Positions 54,548 through 63,350 of a stretch of 64,000 nt of DNA are shown here, piece after piece (positions within the stretch are counted from its first letter, which is position 1; the number at the start of each line of letters is the position of its first letter). The stretch lies in contig JABSRT010000001.1 in assembly GCA_013214945.1 (NCBI GenBank), positions 62,001 to 126,000 of the forward strand, written 5' to 3'. The position numbers were made by a program, and so were the translations under genes. The notes beneath the pieces are model-generated. The model had not been told where the DNA came from, did not search any database, and saw only the letters and a list, made by a program, of their open reading frames with translations. The DNA is from Gammaproteobacteria bacterium (GTDB taxonomy: Bacteria > Pseudomonadota > Gammaproteobacteria > Enterobacterales > Psychrobiaceae).

Positions 54548-56260
54548 TTAGCTGCCTAGTAAGCTCAAGGCTAAAAAGCATGCCAGCACAATAATAATCC
54601 ATAAGGTCATTTGGCCGACGGTCTGATTCGCGAGGATCAAAATAGGGTACTGCTGGTATTGTTCAACCTTGAGTAACAGCTGACGATACAGGTTGCCACC
54701 ATGCTGGCGAATTAGCTGGTCAACCGTGCTTACCTGGCTGATTAATCCCACCCAAATGTTGGGTAATAAACGCCGATATAACCAATCACTGTCTAGATTG
54801 GTTGAATGTAATTCTGCCGGATAAATGCCTTTGAGCTTTAACCACACAAACGCCAGTGCCGAGAAACACAACAGCTGAGTTTGAGCCAATATATGGCTAG
54901 TATCATAGGGATTATAATCCGAGCTATAAGGTAATATTTGGTACAATAAGTTAGGGTAGACACCAATGATTATGCACAATGCCGCGGCAATGCTCATCCC
55001 AATTAGCATATTGGCTGGTGGATCGCTGGCGCGCAGGCCGCTATCGTGACCAAAAAAGGCAAAATAAGGGATCTTAATACCAGCATGATGGAAAACCCCC
55101 GCTGAGGCAAAAAGCAGCATCAGCCAAACAACGTCATAACCTTGAGCTAACGCCGCGCTCATGACCATCGATTTACTAATAAATCCGTTAAACAGCGGAA
55201 AGGCCGAGATTGACGCCGCACCAATTAAGCATAATAGGGTAGTTTTGGGCATTGTTTTGTACAGTGCGCCGAGATCAGAACCGTTAATCTTGCCTGTCAT
55301 TTGCAATACTGCGCCCATCGACATAAACAGTAAGCCTTTAAATAGCACATCGTTAAAGGCGTGTGAAATTGCCCCATTGATTGCTAGCTCAGTGCCTATG
55401 CCAATACCTACTACCATAAAACCGAGTTGGTTGATCAGGCTGTACGCTAACACTCGGCGTAAATCATTTTCAATCACCGCATAAAATATCGGGAAGCAGG
55501 TCATGACCGCGCCGATATAGACTAAACTTTCGGTGCCAGCAAAGCTTCTGGCCATCGCATAAACAGCAACTTTAGTGGTCAGGGCGCTTAAAAAGATGGT
55601 GCCCGTTGGCGTTGCTTCTGGGTAAGCATCAGTTAGCCAGGTATGCAGCAGTGGGAAGCCGCATTTAATGCCAAAGGCAATAAAGATTAAGGTGGCACCG
55701 ACACCTTGCAACTCTATTTCGGTGAAGGCGACACTACCATGTTGATGCCAATAAAACGCCGTGCCGATTAGTAGTAATAAACCGGACAGGCATTGGTAAA
55801 TCAGGTAACGAAAGCCACTGGTTAATGACCTTTCGCTACGCCGTGCCCAGATCAGAAATACTGACGACAGTGCCATTAGCTCCCAAAAGATAAACAGCGA
55901 TAACAAGTCACCGACAAAGACAGCGCCTAAGGCCGCGGCGGTATATATTAAGCTTGAGAGCTGCTGAACTTTATCACGGACGTGCAAGGCATAAATGATC
56001 GCAAAAAGTGCAGCAATATGAAAGAGATAACCAAATAACAAGCTGAGTTTATCGACGCGGTAGGGCACTAAATCTAGTGCTAATAGATTAACTTGCCAGC
56101 CAATTTGTTCAAAAGGTTGTAAGCTCACCTGCCATATATTCAAGGCTCCCCATAACGGCGCAGCTAGCATCAACACGGTGGTTAGACGGCCACGAGAGAA
56201 CAGCACTAATACTGCAATGATTAAAAACGGTACAAAAGGGGGCAGGTTAAAGACTGACAT
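54548..56260 (-). CDS. Mrp-like antiporter subunit D, third and longest copy
   Basis: A 570-residue antiporter-like membrane protein of the NuoL/M/N-MrpD superfamily with about 14-15 helices. The functional Glu is in FWELMALSSVFLIW and Lys residues are in GIKCGFPLLHTWLTDAYPE and TTKVAVYAMARS. The C-terminus carries an extra hydrophilic loop and a final helix beyond the MrpD core. It closes the operon and overlaps the small membrane protein gene by 14 bp. In related clusters it is usually annotated as a subunit D-type protein, but which MrpA function it might take over is inference. Confidence 0.88.
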   Translation of the reverse strand: MSVFNLPPFVPFLIIAVLVLFSRGRLTTVLMLAAPLWGALNIWQVSLQPFEQIGWQVNLLALDLVPYRVDKLSLLFGYLFHIAALFAIIYALHVRDKVQQLSSLIYTAAALGAVFVGDLLSLFIFWELMALSSVFLIWARRSERSLTSGFRYLIYQCLSGLLLLIGTAFYWHQHGSVAFTEIELQGVGATLIFIAFGIKCGFPLLHTWLTDAYPEATPTGTIFLSALTTKVAVYAMARSFAGTESLVYIGAVMTCFPIFYAVIENDLRRVLAYSLINQLGFMVVGIGIGTELAINGAISHAFNDVLFKGLLFMSMGAVLQMTGKINGSDLGALYKTMPKTTLLCLIGAASISAFPLFNGFISKSMVMSAALAQGYDVVWLMLLFASAGVFHHAGIKIPYFAFFGHDSGLRASDPPANMLIGMSIAAALCIIIGVYPNLLYQILPYSSDYNPYDTSHILAQTQLLCFSALAFVWLKLKGIYPAELHSTNLDSDWLYRRLLPNIWVGLISQVSTVDQLIRQHGGNLYRQLLLKVEQYQQYPILILANQTVGQMTLWIIIVLACFLALSLLGS

Positions 56261-56648
56261 TATTGCTCCTATCCGTCGTTGCTAATTTATCGCTTTGAGC
56301 GCTGGCATCAGAGCTGACACTAATATCATCAGTGCTAGCTGCTGTGTTAAGTGCATTCTCCTGTCCATTCTTCTGCGAATTACTGTCTAGATTGTTGTCT
56401 AGATCGTTATCGTAGTAATCTTCACTGCGCATTAAGATATGACGCATGCCTTTGGCTACGACGACCAAAACAACACAACCAATAAAGCCGTAAATCGCGT
56501 AAAAGCCCGGCACGCTTTCAAGCGGATGACTGGTGTGGCGGTCTAATACAAAATCTAAAGCGAATAAGGTGGCACACATCACCGCTAGGCTGCGGATCAG
56601 CCGCGACACATTTTTAGGATCGTCAAACAAATGCTTTTTCTGTGTCAT
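56247..56648 (-). CDS. Small two-helix protein of the antiporter cluster
   Basis: A 133-residue protein with two hydrophobic segments (about 18-35 and 48-66), a conserved-looking N-terminus (KKHLFDDPKNVSRLIRSL) and MRSEDYYD after the second helix, then a Ser/Asn/Asp-rich tail from about residue 80. I recognise similar proteins only as unnamed members of such antiporter clusters. It overlaps the last antiporter gene and follows a D-type gene by 53 bp, so it is likely a small accessory subunit. The tail is probably variable. Confidence 0.7.
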   Translation of the reverse strand: MTQKKHLFDDPKNVSRLIRSLAVMCATLFALDFVLDRHTSHPLESVPGFYAIYGFIGCVVLVVVAKGMRHILMRSEDYYDNDLDNNLDSNSQKNGQENALNTAASTDDISVSSDASAQSDKLATTDRSNNVSL

Positions 56649-56701
56649 CTTGTGCCCTCCGTGAGTACATTAAACATCGATTTAGCTAATGAGTTTGCTG
56701 G

Positions 56702-58210
56702 CTATTTATCCGCGACGGGAATACTTGCCGCTAATTGATACAGTGATTGTGGAAATAAAAATAAAATGACGCAGGCGGATGCGCTGATAACAATGGCAAT
56801 TAATATTGGCAACGGCGCTTCAAGCGACGGCTTGTTTAGTGGCTGCTTACTTAACTGAGCAGCGCCAACGGGGTCGAAAAAAGCACGAACCGAGATTGGC
56901 AATAAATAAAATATGTTCAATATTGAGCTCAACCCTAATACCGACATCAACAACCATTGCTGCGCTTCAATTGTACCGTGCAGGAGATACCATTTACTCC
57001 ACATGCCAGCGGTTGGCGGCAAACCGATAATCGATAAACTTGCCACAAAAAATGCAGCCATGGTAATGGGCATTTGTCGGCCGATGCCACGCAACTCGCT
57101 GATATTGGTTTTGTTGGTCATCACCAAGATTGCACCGGCACAAAAAAACAAGGTAATTTTGCCAAATGCATGAGTAACCATATGCATGGCGGCGCCAATG
57201 ATGCCTGAGCTGTTGGCCAGTAATGCGCCAATGGTGATATAACCGAGTTGGCTGACAGTCGAATAAGCGAGACGCTTTTTGAGATTGTCTTGGCGCATGG
57301 CAACCAAGGCGGAAAATAACACCGAAAAACCACCTACATACAATAAGACTTGGTGCGAACTAAGTTGTTGTAGGGTATCGGTGCCAAAGATATACACACA
57401 GACTTTTAAAATGGTGAAAACACCGCCTTTGACTACCGCAACGGCGTGTAATAATGCGCTGGCGGGTGTTGGGGCGACCATGGCTGCTGGCAACCACTGA
57501 TGAAAAGGGAAAATAGCGGCTTTAGCGATGCCAAAAATAAATAAGGCCAGTAATATTGAGATAGTGGTGGCAAGGGCAGGGTTCGCCGCGAGCTGGGTGG
57601 TAAATATTCCGCCGGTGGTAAAGTCTAATGTGCCACTAATGAGCCAAGTATTTATCATCGCGAGCAAGAAAAACACAATTGATGTTGCGAGTAAAATGGT
57701 TAAATAAATTCGGCCACCACGTTTGGCTTTTTCGGTGCCAGCATGAACCACCAACGGAAAAGTCGATAAGGTCAACAACTCGTAAAATATATACAAGGTA
57801 AACAGATTAGCGGCGAAGGCAATGCCCATAACTGCGGCCATCGCGATGGCAAAAAATTGATAAAAACGGCTTTGGTTCGCTTCATGATGCTGGCGCATAT
57901 AACCGATTGAATAAATACTGGTGACAAACCATAAAAAGCTGGCCATTAAGCCAAAGATAAGTCCCAGCGGCTCAATGGTAAAACTTAAACTTAAGCCGGG
58001 CAGTAGGGTAATCCATACTAGGACTGCCGCAGGATCAGTCGTGACGTTATGATCCAAGTTATAAATTAACAGTAACAGACTAAAACTAGCGATTAGCGAA
58101 ACCCCTTCGCGGATATTCGGGTGCTTTGCAACTAGTCTAATCATCACTGCAGCGATTAATGGCAAGATCAAAATCAGCTGCAAGCTTAAATTATCACTTG
58201 CGCTGATCAT
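56702..58210 (-). CDS. mnhD: Mrp-like antiporter subunit D, second copy
   Basis: A 502-residue antiporter-like subunit with about 14 helices. The Glu is in YELLTLSTFPLVVHAGTEKA and the Lys residues in FGIAKAAIFPFHQWLPAAMVA and AVVKGGVFTILK. These fit proton or sodium translocation in the Mrp complex. It overlaps the first D-type gene by 4 bp (ATGA). Confidence 0.9.
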   Translation of the reverse strand: MISASDNLSLQLILILPLIAAVMIRLVAKHPNIREGVSLIASFSLLLLIYNLDHNVTTDPAAVLVWITLLPGLSLSFTIEPLGLIFGLMASFLWFVTSIYSIGYMRQHHEANQSRFYQFFAIAMAAVMGIAFAANLFTLYIFYELLTLSTFPLVVHAGTEKAKRGGRIYLTILLATSIVFFLLAMINTWLISGTLDFTTGGIFTTQLAANPALATTISILLALFIFGIAKAAIFPFHQWLPAAMVAPTPASALLHAVAVVKGGVFTILKVCVYIFGTDTLQQLSSHQVLLYVGGFSVLFSALVAMRQDNLKKRLAYSTVSQLGYITIGALLANSSGIIGAAMHMVTHAFGKITLFFCAGAILVMTNKTNISELRGIGRQMPITMAAFFVASLSIIGLPPTAGMWSKWYLLHGTIEAQQWLLMSVLGLSSILNIFYLLPISVRAFFDPVGAAQLSKQPLNKPSLEAPLPILIAIVISASACVILFLFPQSLYQLAASIPVADK

Positions 58211-59685
58211 GGCGACATCTCCATTAAATACTCGGCCGCTAAGGTCGAGATATTAAGCGGTAAGCTCGGATCAATCCCAAAATAGAGGTTGGCCAGCACC
58301 AGAATCCACGTTGGCACTAACAGGCTGATAGGAGCTTCTTTAAGTTGGCTAATATCTGTTGCTGGTGGCGTAAAGTAGGCCATAACAATAATGCGCCAAA
58401 CATAAACGCCCGCTAATAGTGAGCCGAACAAGATGAGGACCGCGACTGGCCACCATCCATTTTCAAGCGTGGCACTGAGTAAATACCATTTACTAATAAA
58501 ACCGACCGTCAGTGGCAGGCCAATTAAACTTAAACCCCCGATCACGATAGCGGCCATCGTCCACGGCATGCGCTGTCCTAGTCCGGCAAACTGCGACAAT
58601 TGCACACTGCCAACCCGATACATCACACTGGCTAACGCGAGAAACAGCGCGCCTTTAATTAAGGCATGGTTAAACAGGTGTAATAAAGTTGCTGTCAAAC
58701 CACTGGTACTATTAATGCTCAGTGCTAACATCATATAAGCGACTTGAGCAATACTGGAGTAAGCAAAAATATGCTTAACATTTTGTTGATAAATCGCAGC
58801 AATCGAGCCGGCGAAAATACCGGTTAAGCCAAGCGTTAATAAGATATCTTGCAGCGGTAATACGGTGAAGGAAAAGCTGACGCCAAAAATGGTAAAAACA
58901 AAGCGCAATAAAATGTAGATCGCAACCTTAGTGGCGGTTGAGGCCAAAAAAGCACTGACTATCGAGGGAGCAAACGCATAGGCATTGGGCAACCACCAAT
59001 GCAGCGGAAACAGCGCTAGTTTTAAACAAACACCGACGGTGAAAAATGAAAATGCAGTGATTAAGGTTGTTGAATCGGATACGTCGGCCAGTCGCAGCGC
59101 CAGATCATGCATGTTTAAGGTACCCGTTAACATGTACATTAAACCGATGCCGATCAAAATAAAGGTCGCGCCAATAGTACCCACTAATAAATAGGTTAAT
59201 GACGCGGTTAATGCGCGTCGGTTTTTGCCCAGGGCTATTAAGGTGTAGGTTGAAAGCGCCGCTATTTCTAAAAAGACAAACACATTAAAAGCGTCGCCAG
59301 TGGCAATGATGCCGAGCATTCCGGTTAAGCACACCAAATAAAGGACATAAAACAATCGATGTTTATGGGTGGCCAATTCGGCCTTAAGACTGGTATTGGC
59401 GGCTAACAAAATGATACTGCTCATGCCTGACACGATTAATAATAGGTAGGCGTTGAGATAATCAATTCGATACTCAATGCCGATAGGCGCGCTCCAACCA
59501 CCAAGTGCATAATTAATTGGGCCGCTGTCCATGACTTGGTTGACTAACATCATCGATATCACAAAGGACGTAAAACTAGCCAACAGCGCAAACAGCCATG
59601 CCAGCGTTGGTCGACTTATCAGCAGACATAACGGCGCGCCAATCAGCGGCACAATAACTTGTAAAATCGGCAGCTGAGCGATCAT
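58207..59685 (-). CDS. mnhD: Mrp-like antiporter subunit D, first copy
   Basis: A 492-residue antiporter-like subunit with about 14 helices, with Glu in FLEIAALSTYTLIALG and Lys in the segments CLKLALFPLHWWLPNAY and ATKVAIYILLRF. It overlaps the C subunit gene by 4 bp and the second D gene by 4 bp, showing tight coupling. Confidence 0.92.
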   Translation of the reverse strand: MIAQLPILQVIVPLIGAPLCLLISRPTLAWLFALLASFTSFVISMMLVNQVMDSGPINYALGGWSAPIGIEYRIDYLNAYLLLIVSGMSSIILLAANTSLKAELATHKHRLFYVLYLVCLTGMLGIIATGDAFNVFVFLEIAALSTYTLIALGKNRRALTASLTYLLVGTIGATFILIGIGLMYMLTGTLNMHDLALRLADVSDSTTLITAFSFFTVGVCLKLALFPLHWWLPNAYAFAPSIVSAFLASTATKVAIYILLRFVFTIFGVSFSFTVLPLQDILLTLGLTGIFAGSIAAIYQQNVKHIFAYSSIAQVAYMMLALSINSTSGLTATLLHLFNHALIKGALFLALASVMYRVGSVQLSQFAGLGQRMPWTMAAIVIGGLSLIGLPLTVGFISKWYLLSATLENGWWPVAVLILFGSLLAGVYVWRIIVMAYFTPPATDISQLKEAPISLLVPTWILVLANLYFGIDPSLPLNISTLAAEYLMEMSP

Positions 59686-60050
59686 TGTTGACGATCCTTA
59701 GCCTGGATTTCATCTTCTTCGATGGTGTCATAACGTTGCTTAATTCGGATAATTAAAGCAAGAGCCAGCGCAGTGGTCGAAATACTCACTACGATGGCGG
59801 TTAGCATTAACACATGAGGTAATGGGTTCGAGTACAAGGTTGCTGCGGCGCTGCTGCTTTTATCCAAAATAGGTGCGGTTGCGCCGTTTATTTTGGCCAT
59901 GCTAATGAAGAAAATGAAAATGGCACTTTGAAAAATAGTCAGGCCAATGATTTTCTTGACCAAGTTAGCTTGTGCGATCACGATATATAAACCGTTCATC
60001 ATCACTAGCATCACCACCCAGTAATTAAATGAATCACTTATATTCATCAT
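59682..60050 (-). CDS. mnhC: Mrp-like antiporter subunit C
   Basis: A 122-residue NuoK-like subunit with three helices and the NGLYIVIAQANLVKKIIG start and PLPHVLMLTAIVVSISTTAL stretch typical of MnhC/MrpC. It overlaps the fused B gene by 17 bp and the first D gene by 4 bp. Confidence 0.93.
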   Translation of the reverse strand: MMNISDSFNYWVVMLVMMNGLYIVIAQANLVKKIIGLTIFQSAIFIFFISMAKINGATAPILDKSSSAAATLYSNPLPHVLMLTAIVVSISTTALALALIIRIKQRYDTIEEDEIQAKDRQQ

Positions 60051-61041
60051 AGCCCCCTAATTTAGGGATTTGACTGGTAAATAACATAAAAATTAACAAG
60101 ATAATCGAGGCAACGGTTAGGCCTATGCCCAGCTCGACCGCGAAAATTCCCAGATGTTGGCCAGCGATTGGGTTTTGTGCTAACACCTTATAATCAAGAA
60201 AATTTTGTCCGGCTAATAGTGAAAGCAGCCCAATGCTGCCATAGAATAAAACACCGAGCGCGGCCAAAAATTCAAGCCAGGCAATGCTGATTAGTTTGAC
60301 GGCAGCGGGCAGGCCAAAGATCATGGTATAGAGAATAATTGCGGTCGCAAATATAACCCCGGCCTGAAAGCCGCCACCTGGACCAAAATCACCGTGAAAC
60401 TGGACATATAATGCAAACAATAAAATAAAGGGGATAATCACTTTTGCAACAATCCGTAAGATATGATGCTCACTCATGGTGCCAGCAATTGATTCGTTAG
60501 CGGGTGATTTATCTTTGATCATGCGGCTGCCTAACAAAGCAAGCACGCCAATGCCGGCGCTAAAAATCACCAGTAATTCACCCAAGGTATCGTAACCTCG
60601 GTAGCTTGCCAAGACACTGGTGACGATGTTGACGATACCTGTATCGCCATACGATTGATTAATATAATACGAAGCGACATGCTGATGAATCGGCGCACTT
60701 GCTGCGCCAAATGGCGGCATTTGCACGGTGCCGTAAATTAATAATCCAGTGGTAAAGGCCGCGACAGCTAATGCAAGTTTCGGTTGTTGGCGCTGTTTTT
60801 TTTCAAAACGGCCAGTGACCGATAAGGTCGACAGCAATAATAATGTTGAAATGGCCACGCCCACCGCCGCTTCGGTAAAAGCGACATCAACCGCGTCCAT
60901 CAGGACGAAAAAACTGGCGCACAACAAACTATAAATACTCAATAACATCACGCTGGCGAGCAAATCATAGCTTAGGGTGATCCCGCAAACAGTGAGCAGT
61001 AACAAACACAATAAACTGATATCAATTAATGATTCGATAAT
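60034..61041 (-). CDS. mnhB: Fused DUF4040-MbhE-MnhB subunit, ATT start proposed
   Basis: A membrane subunit of about 335 residues. The first domain (about 5-75) is DUF4040/MbhD-like, with VDVAFTEAAVGVAIST; the second (about 85-175) is MbhE-like, with YRGYDTLGELLVIFSAG; the third (about 190-330) is MnhB, with FGPGGGFQAGVIFATAI. In MrpA these first two domains are its C-terminal end. The first in-frame conventional codon is TTG at 61011, but homologues begin with the IESLIDISLL segment and AAGGAG lies just before an ATT at 61041, so I propose AUU initiation. The gene overlaps mnhG. Confidence 0.85.
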   Translation of the reverse strand: MIESLIDISLLCLLLLTVCGITLSYDLLASVMLLSIYSLLCASFFVLMDAVDVAFTEAAVGVAISTLLLLSTLSVTGRFEKKQRQQPKLALAVAAFTTGLLIYGTVQMPPFGAASAPIHQHVASYYINQSYGDTGIVNIVTSVLASYRGYDTLGELLVIFSAGIGVLALLGSRMIKDKSPANESIAGTMSEHHILRIVAKVIIPFILLFALYVQFHGDFGPGGGFQAGVIFATAIILYTMIFGLPAAVKLISIAWLEFLAALGVLFYGSIGLLSLLAGQNFLDYKVLAQNPIAGQHLGIFAVELGIGLTVASIILLIFMLFTSQIPKLGGYDEYK

Positions 61042-61445
61042 TGATCTCCTTTGGTTTTATCTGTTGCGATGTCATCGGCAGAAGTTTGATGTTGAGAGTT
61101 TTTTTGGTTTGAGTCTACAAGGTTTGAGTCTTGATGGTCAGCGTTTGGAATTTTGGAGCTTAACTTATCCTTAGTTGCGGCGTGGGCTAATGCATAACTA
61201 ACTGTTGGGCCGCTAATGAGAATAAAAACGAGCAGTACAAATAACTTGCTCAAGCTTGTATCCCAGCCACTTTGCAACATTAAACCCACTAATATCAGGC
61301 CAACGCCTAAGGTATCTGCAACGCCAGCCGCGTGCAGCCTGGTATAAAAATCAGGTAAACGAAAATTGCCAATAGCAGCAATAACAATGCAAATGACACC
61401 TAACAATATCGCCACAAAACTCAGGCTATTGATAATAAATGTCAT
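61026..61445 (-). CDS. mnhG: Mrp-like antiporter subunit G
   Basis: MnhG/MrpG, 139 residues from ATG 61445, with three helices and the signatures FRLPDFYTRLHAAGVADTLG and SGPTVSYALAHAA. After about residue 95 comes a hydrophilic Ser/Asp/Asn-rich tail not seen in most MrpG. It overlaps the F gene by one base (TGATG) and its end lies inside the start region of the fused B gene. Confidence 0.92.
   Translation of the reverse strand: MTFIINSLSFVAILLGVICIVIAAIGNFRLPDFYTRLHAAGVADTLGVGLILVGLMLQSGWDTSLSKLFVLLVFILISGPTVSYALAHAATKDKLSSKIPNADHQDSNLVDSNQKNSQHQTSADDIATDKTKGDQLSNH
61046..61051 (-). promoter_or_regulatory. Shine-Dalgarno AAGGAG before the ATT start of the fused B gene
   Basis: Read on the minus strand, AAGGAG at 61051-61046 is followed 4 bases later by ATT (61041-61039) and 7 bases later by ATC. 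It lies inside the mnhG coding sequence. No ATG or GTG in this frame is near it. Confidence 0.6.
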
Positions 61446-61726
61446 CAGCCTTCCTTGTCTGGTGAGCACGGTGGATTATCCACACTGTGCTGAACATAAC
61501 GTAAGATGCCAACGGTGCTAATAAAGTTTAGCAATGCGTATACCAGCGCGATATCGAGAAAATCAGGGCGGCCAAAGAAAAAACCTAATACCGCGATAAA
61601 TAAAACAGTTTGGGTCCCAAACATATTCACCGCCAAAATTCGGTCATAAAGGCTCGGGCCGATAAAGGCGCGGCATAAAGCGAGCAACATCACGACTAGA
61701 ATGGCTATTAGCGCGGCAGCTAACAT
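61445..61726 (-). CDS. mnhF: Mrp-like antiporter subunit F
   Basis: MnhF/MrpF, 93 residues and three helices, with RAFIGPSLYDRILAVNMFGT and FLDIALVYALLNFISTVG as in the family. It overlaps mnhE by 7 bp and mnhG by one base. MrpF is implicated in cholate and Na+ efflux in Gram-positives, but its role here is simply as complex subunit. Confidence 0.94.
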   Translation of the reverse strand: MLAAALIAILVVMLLALCRAFIGPSLYDRILAVNMFGTQTVLFIAVLGFFFGRPDFLDIALVYALLNFISTVGILRYVQHSVDNPPCSPDKEG

Positions 61727-62196
61727 GACTTTTCTAATCTTTTGACTCGACTCGCCAGTTCGCCACTGCGCAAATCGTCGGCGAGTTTACGAGTTAACGC
61801 ATGAACGACAATCGTGTCATTTTTGATTTCAAGGGTTAGGGTACCGGGCACCAAGGTGATTGAGTTGGCAAAAATCACCTTACTGATTTCATCATTAAAA
61901 TCTAATTTCAGCGAGAAAACCTCAGGGCTGATTAATTTTGGCCCTTGCACTATCAGTTTGAGCACTTCGATGCAGCCCAACACAATTTCTTTAATTAACC
62001 AGCCATAAAAAGGAAAAATATTTGGAAGCAGTTGTAACGGCCAGGACTCATGATCAATGATGTTCATACGGTGACAAATTAGCAAGACCAAGGTAATAGA
62101 GCCCAAGCCTAATGCGAGTAATAAACCCGTGTAGTAGCCAGAATTCACCAACCAAAATCCTATCAACAAAAACAATAAGCTCAATATGTAACGCAT
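61720..62196 (-). CDS. mnhE: Mrp-like antiporter subunit E
   Basis: MnhE/MrpE, 158 residues with two or three N-terminal helices and a soluble C-terminal domain containing VIFANSITLVPGTLTLEI and DTIVVHALT, the family signature. It is the first gene of the antiporter operon, with AAGGAGAAT ahead of its ATG. A universal stress protein gene lies 125 bp upstream on the same strand and may share the transcript. Confidence 0.94.
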   Translation of the reverse strand: MRYILSLLFLLIGFWLVNSGYYTGLLLALGLGSITLVLLICHRMNIIDHESWPLQLLPNIFPFYGWLIKEIVLGCIEVLKLIVQGPKLISPEVFSLKLDFNDEISKVIFANSITLVPGTLTLEIKNDTIVVHALTRKLADDLRSGELASRVKRLEKSC

Positions 62197-62321
62197 AATT
62201 CTCCTTGATCAACCAATGGAACAACCGGTTGCCGCAAAGGCGGTTCAATCGTTAGTCCATGGTCAAAAACAAATTACTGCTAGCTGTACTTTCTAGTTTG
62301 CGTCGTGCTGGTTTGAGTCTT

Positions 62322-63182
62322 TTAATCTTGAGGTCGTTTGATGATTAAGCAATCGGTTCGTAAGTGGTGAAGCACTTTTTCGGCAATATTGCCCAGCAAC
62401 CAACTGCTAATACCGGCGCGGCCGACGCTGCCAATAATGACAAGGTTACTGCGTAATTGATTGGCCATGTGGGGAATGGTACGGTCTGGTGGTCCTGCTG
62501 AGATATGACTTTTAATTGATTCCATATCAAAGTCAGCCAATAATTTGTGCATTTTTTCTTTGGCCGCGGGGGCTTTTTTTTGTTCAACAGAGTAGGCGTC
62601 TACCACGTCAAACTCAAGTAATGGTTTAGCAATGGGAATACTATAGGTTGCGTGTAATTGGCTTTGAGTAACTTGGGACCAAGTTTGTCCCCAGTCTAAA
62701 ATTAAGCCATTTAGTTGATGGTGGTTTGCGCCATTGCTCGATAAATTCAAGGCTAATAATATATTTGCCTTGGTTTTCCATTTTACATTACTGGCGATTA
62801 AAATTGGGCAAGCTAAATGTCGGATAAGTTGCCAATCACAGGGGGTATGGAATAGTGACTCACTACGATGACCTGCTTTTATGACAAGATCAATACTGTG
62901 TTGCTCGCAATATTTGACCACCCAATCAGCAAGATTGTTGGTAATAATAACTTGGCTGGTAATGTCGGCAGTAGATTCGAAAACCTTAGCTAATGTCACT
63001 GAAAGTGATTGCTGCTCTTGGTCTGCTCGTTGTGCTAGCTGGCTCTGAGGTACGTTATCGTGATTAATAAATTTAATTATTTCCATGGTTGCGGCCATGG
63101 GTAAAGCGATATCACGGGCCTTTTCTAGCGCCAGCATGTCGTCGTTTTCTATGTCTGTAATAACTAATACACGTTTACTCAT
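62322..63182 (-). CDS. Tandem universal stress protein
   Basis: A 286-residue protein with two Usp domains (about 1-140 and 145-286). The second ends with GSVGRAGISSWLLGNIAEKV, the ATP-binding G-2x-G-9x-G-(S/T)-type stretch, though the last position reads N rather than S/T. The first half is more degenerate. UspE-type tandem proteins help stress survival. ATG 63182 with GGTGAGA upstream is chosen over an in-frame start 18 bases earlier. It may be the leading gene of the antiporter operon. Confidence 0.88.
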   Translation of the reverse strand: MSKRVLVITDIENDDMLALEKARDIALPMAATMEIIKFINHDNVPQSQLAQRADQEQQSLSVTLAKVFESTADITSQVIITNNLADWVVKYCEQHSIDLVIKAGHRSESLFHTPCDWQLIRHLACPILIASNVKWKTKANILLALNLSSNGANHHQLNGLILDWGQTWSQVTQSQLHATYSIPIAKPLLEFDVVDAYSVEQKKAPAAKEKMHKLLADFDMESIKSHISAGPPDRTIPHMANQLRSNLVIIGSVGRAGISSWLLGNIAEKVLHHLRTDCLIIKRPQD

Positions 63183-63350
63183 AGATCTCACCCCTTGCAA
63201 AGTAAGTATTATCTAAGAACATATCAGGGACTTTGTCAATCGCCAGTTGCTTATTTTATCGGCTAAGAAGTTGATTTCATTATTGTGAAATCAACAAAAA
63301 AATCTAGAGGCTACGGTGTAAGGACTATTTTTGATGGATTGGCCCAGCTA

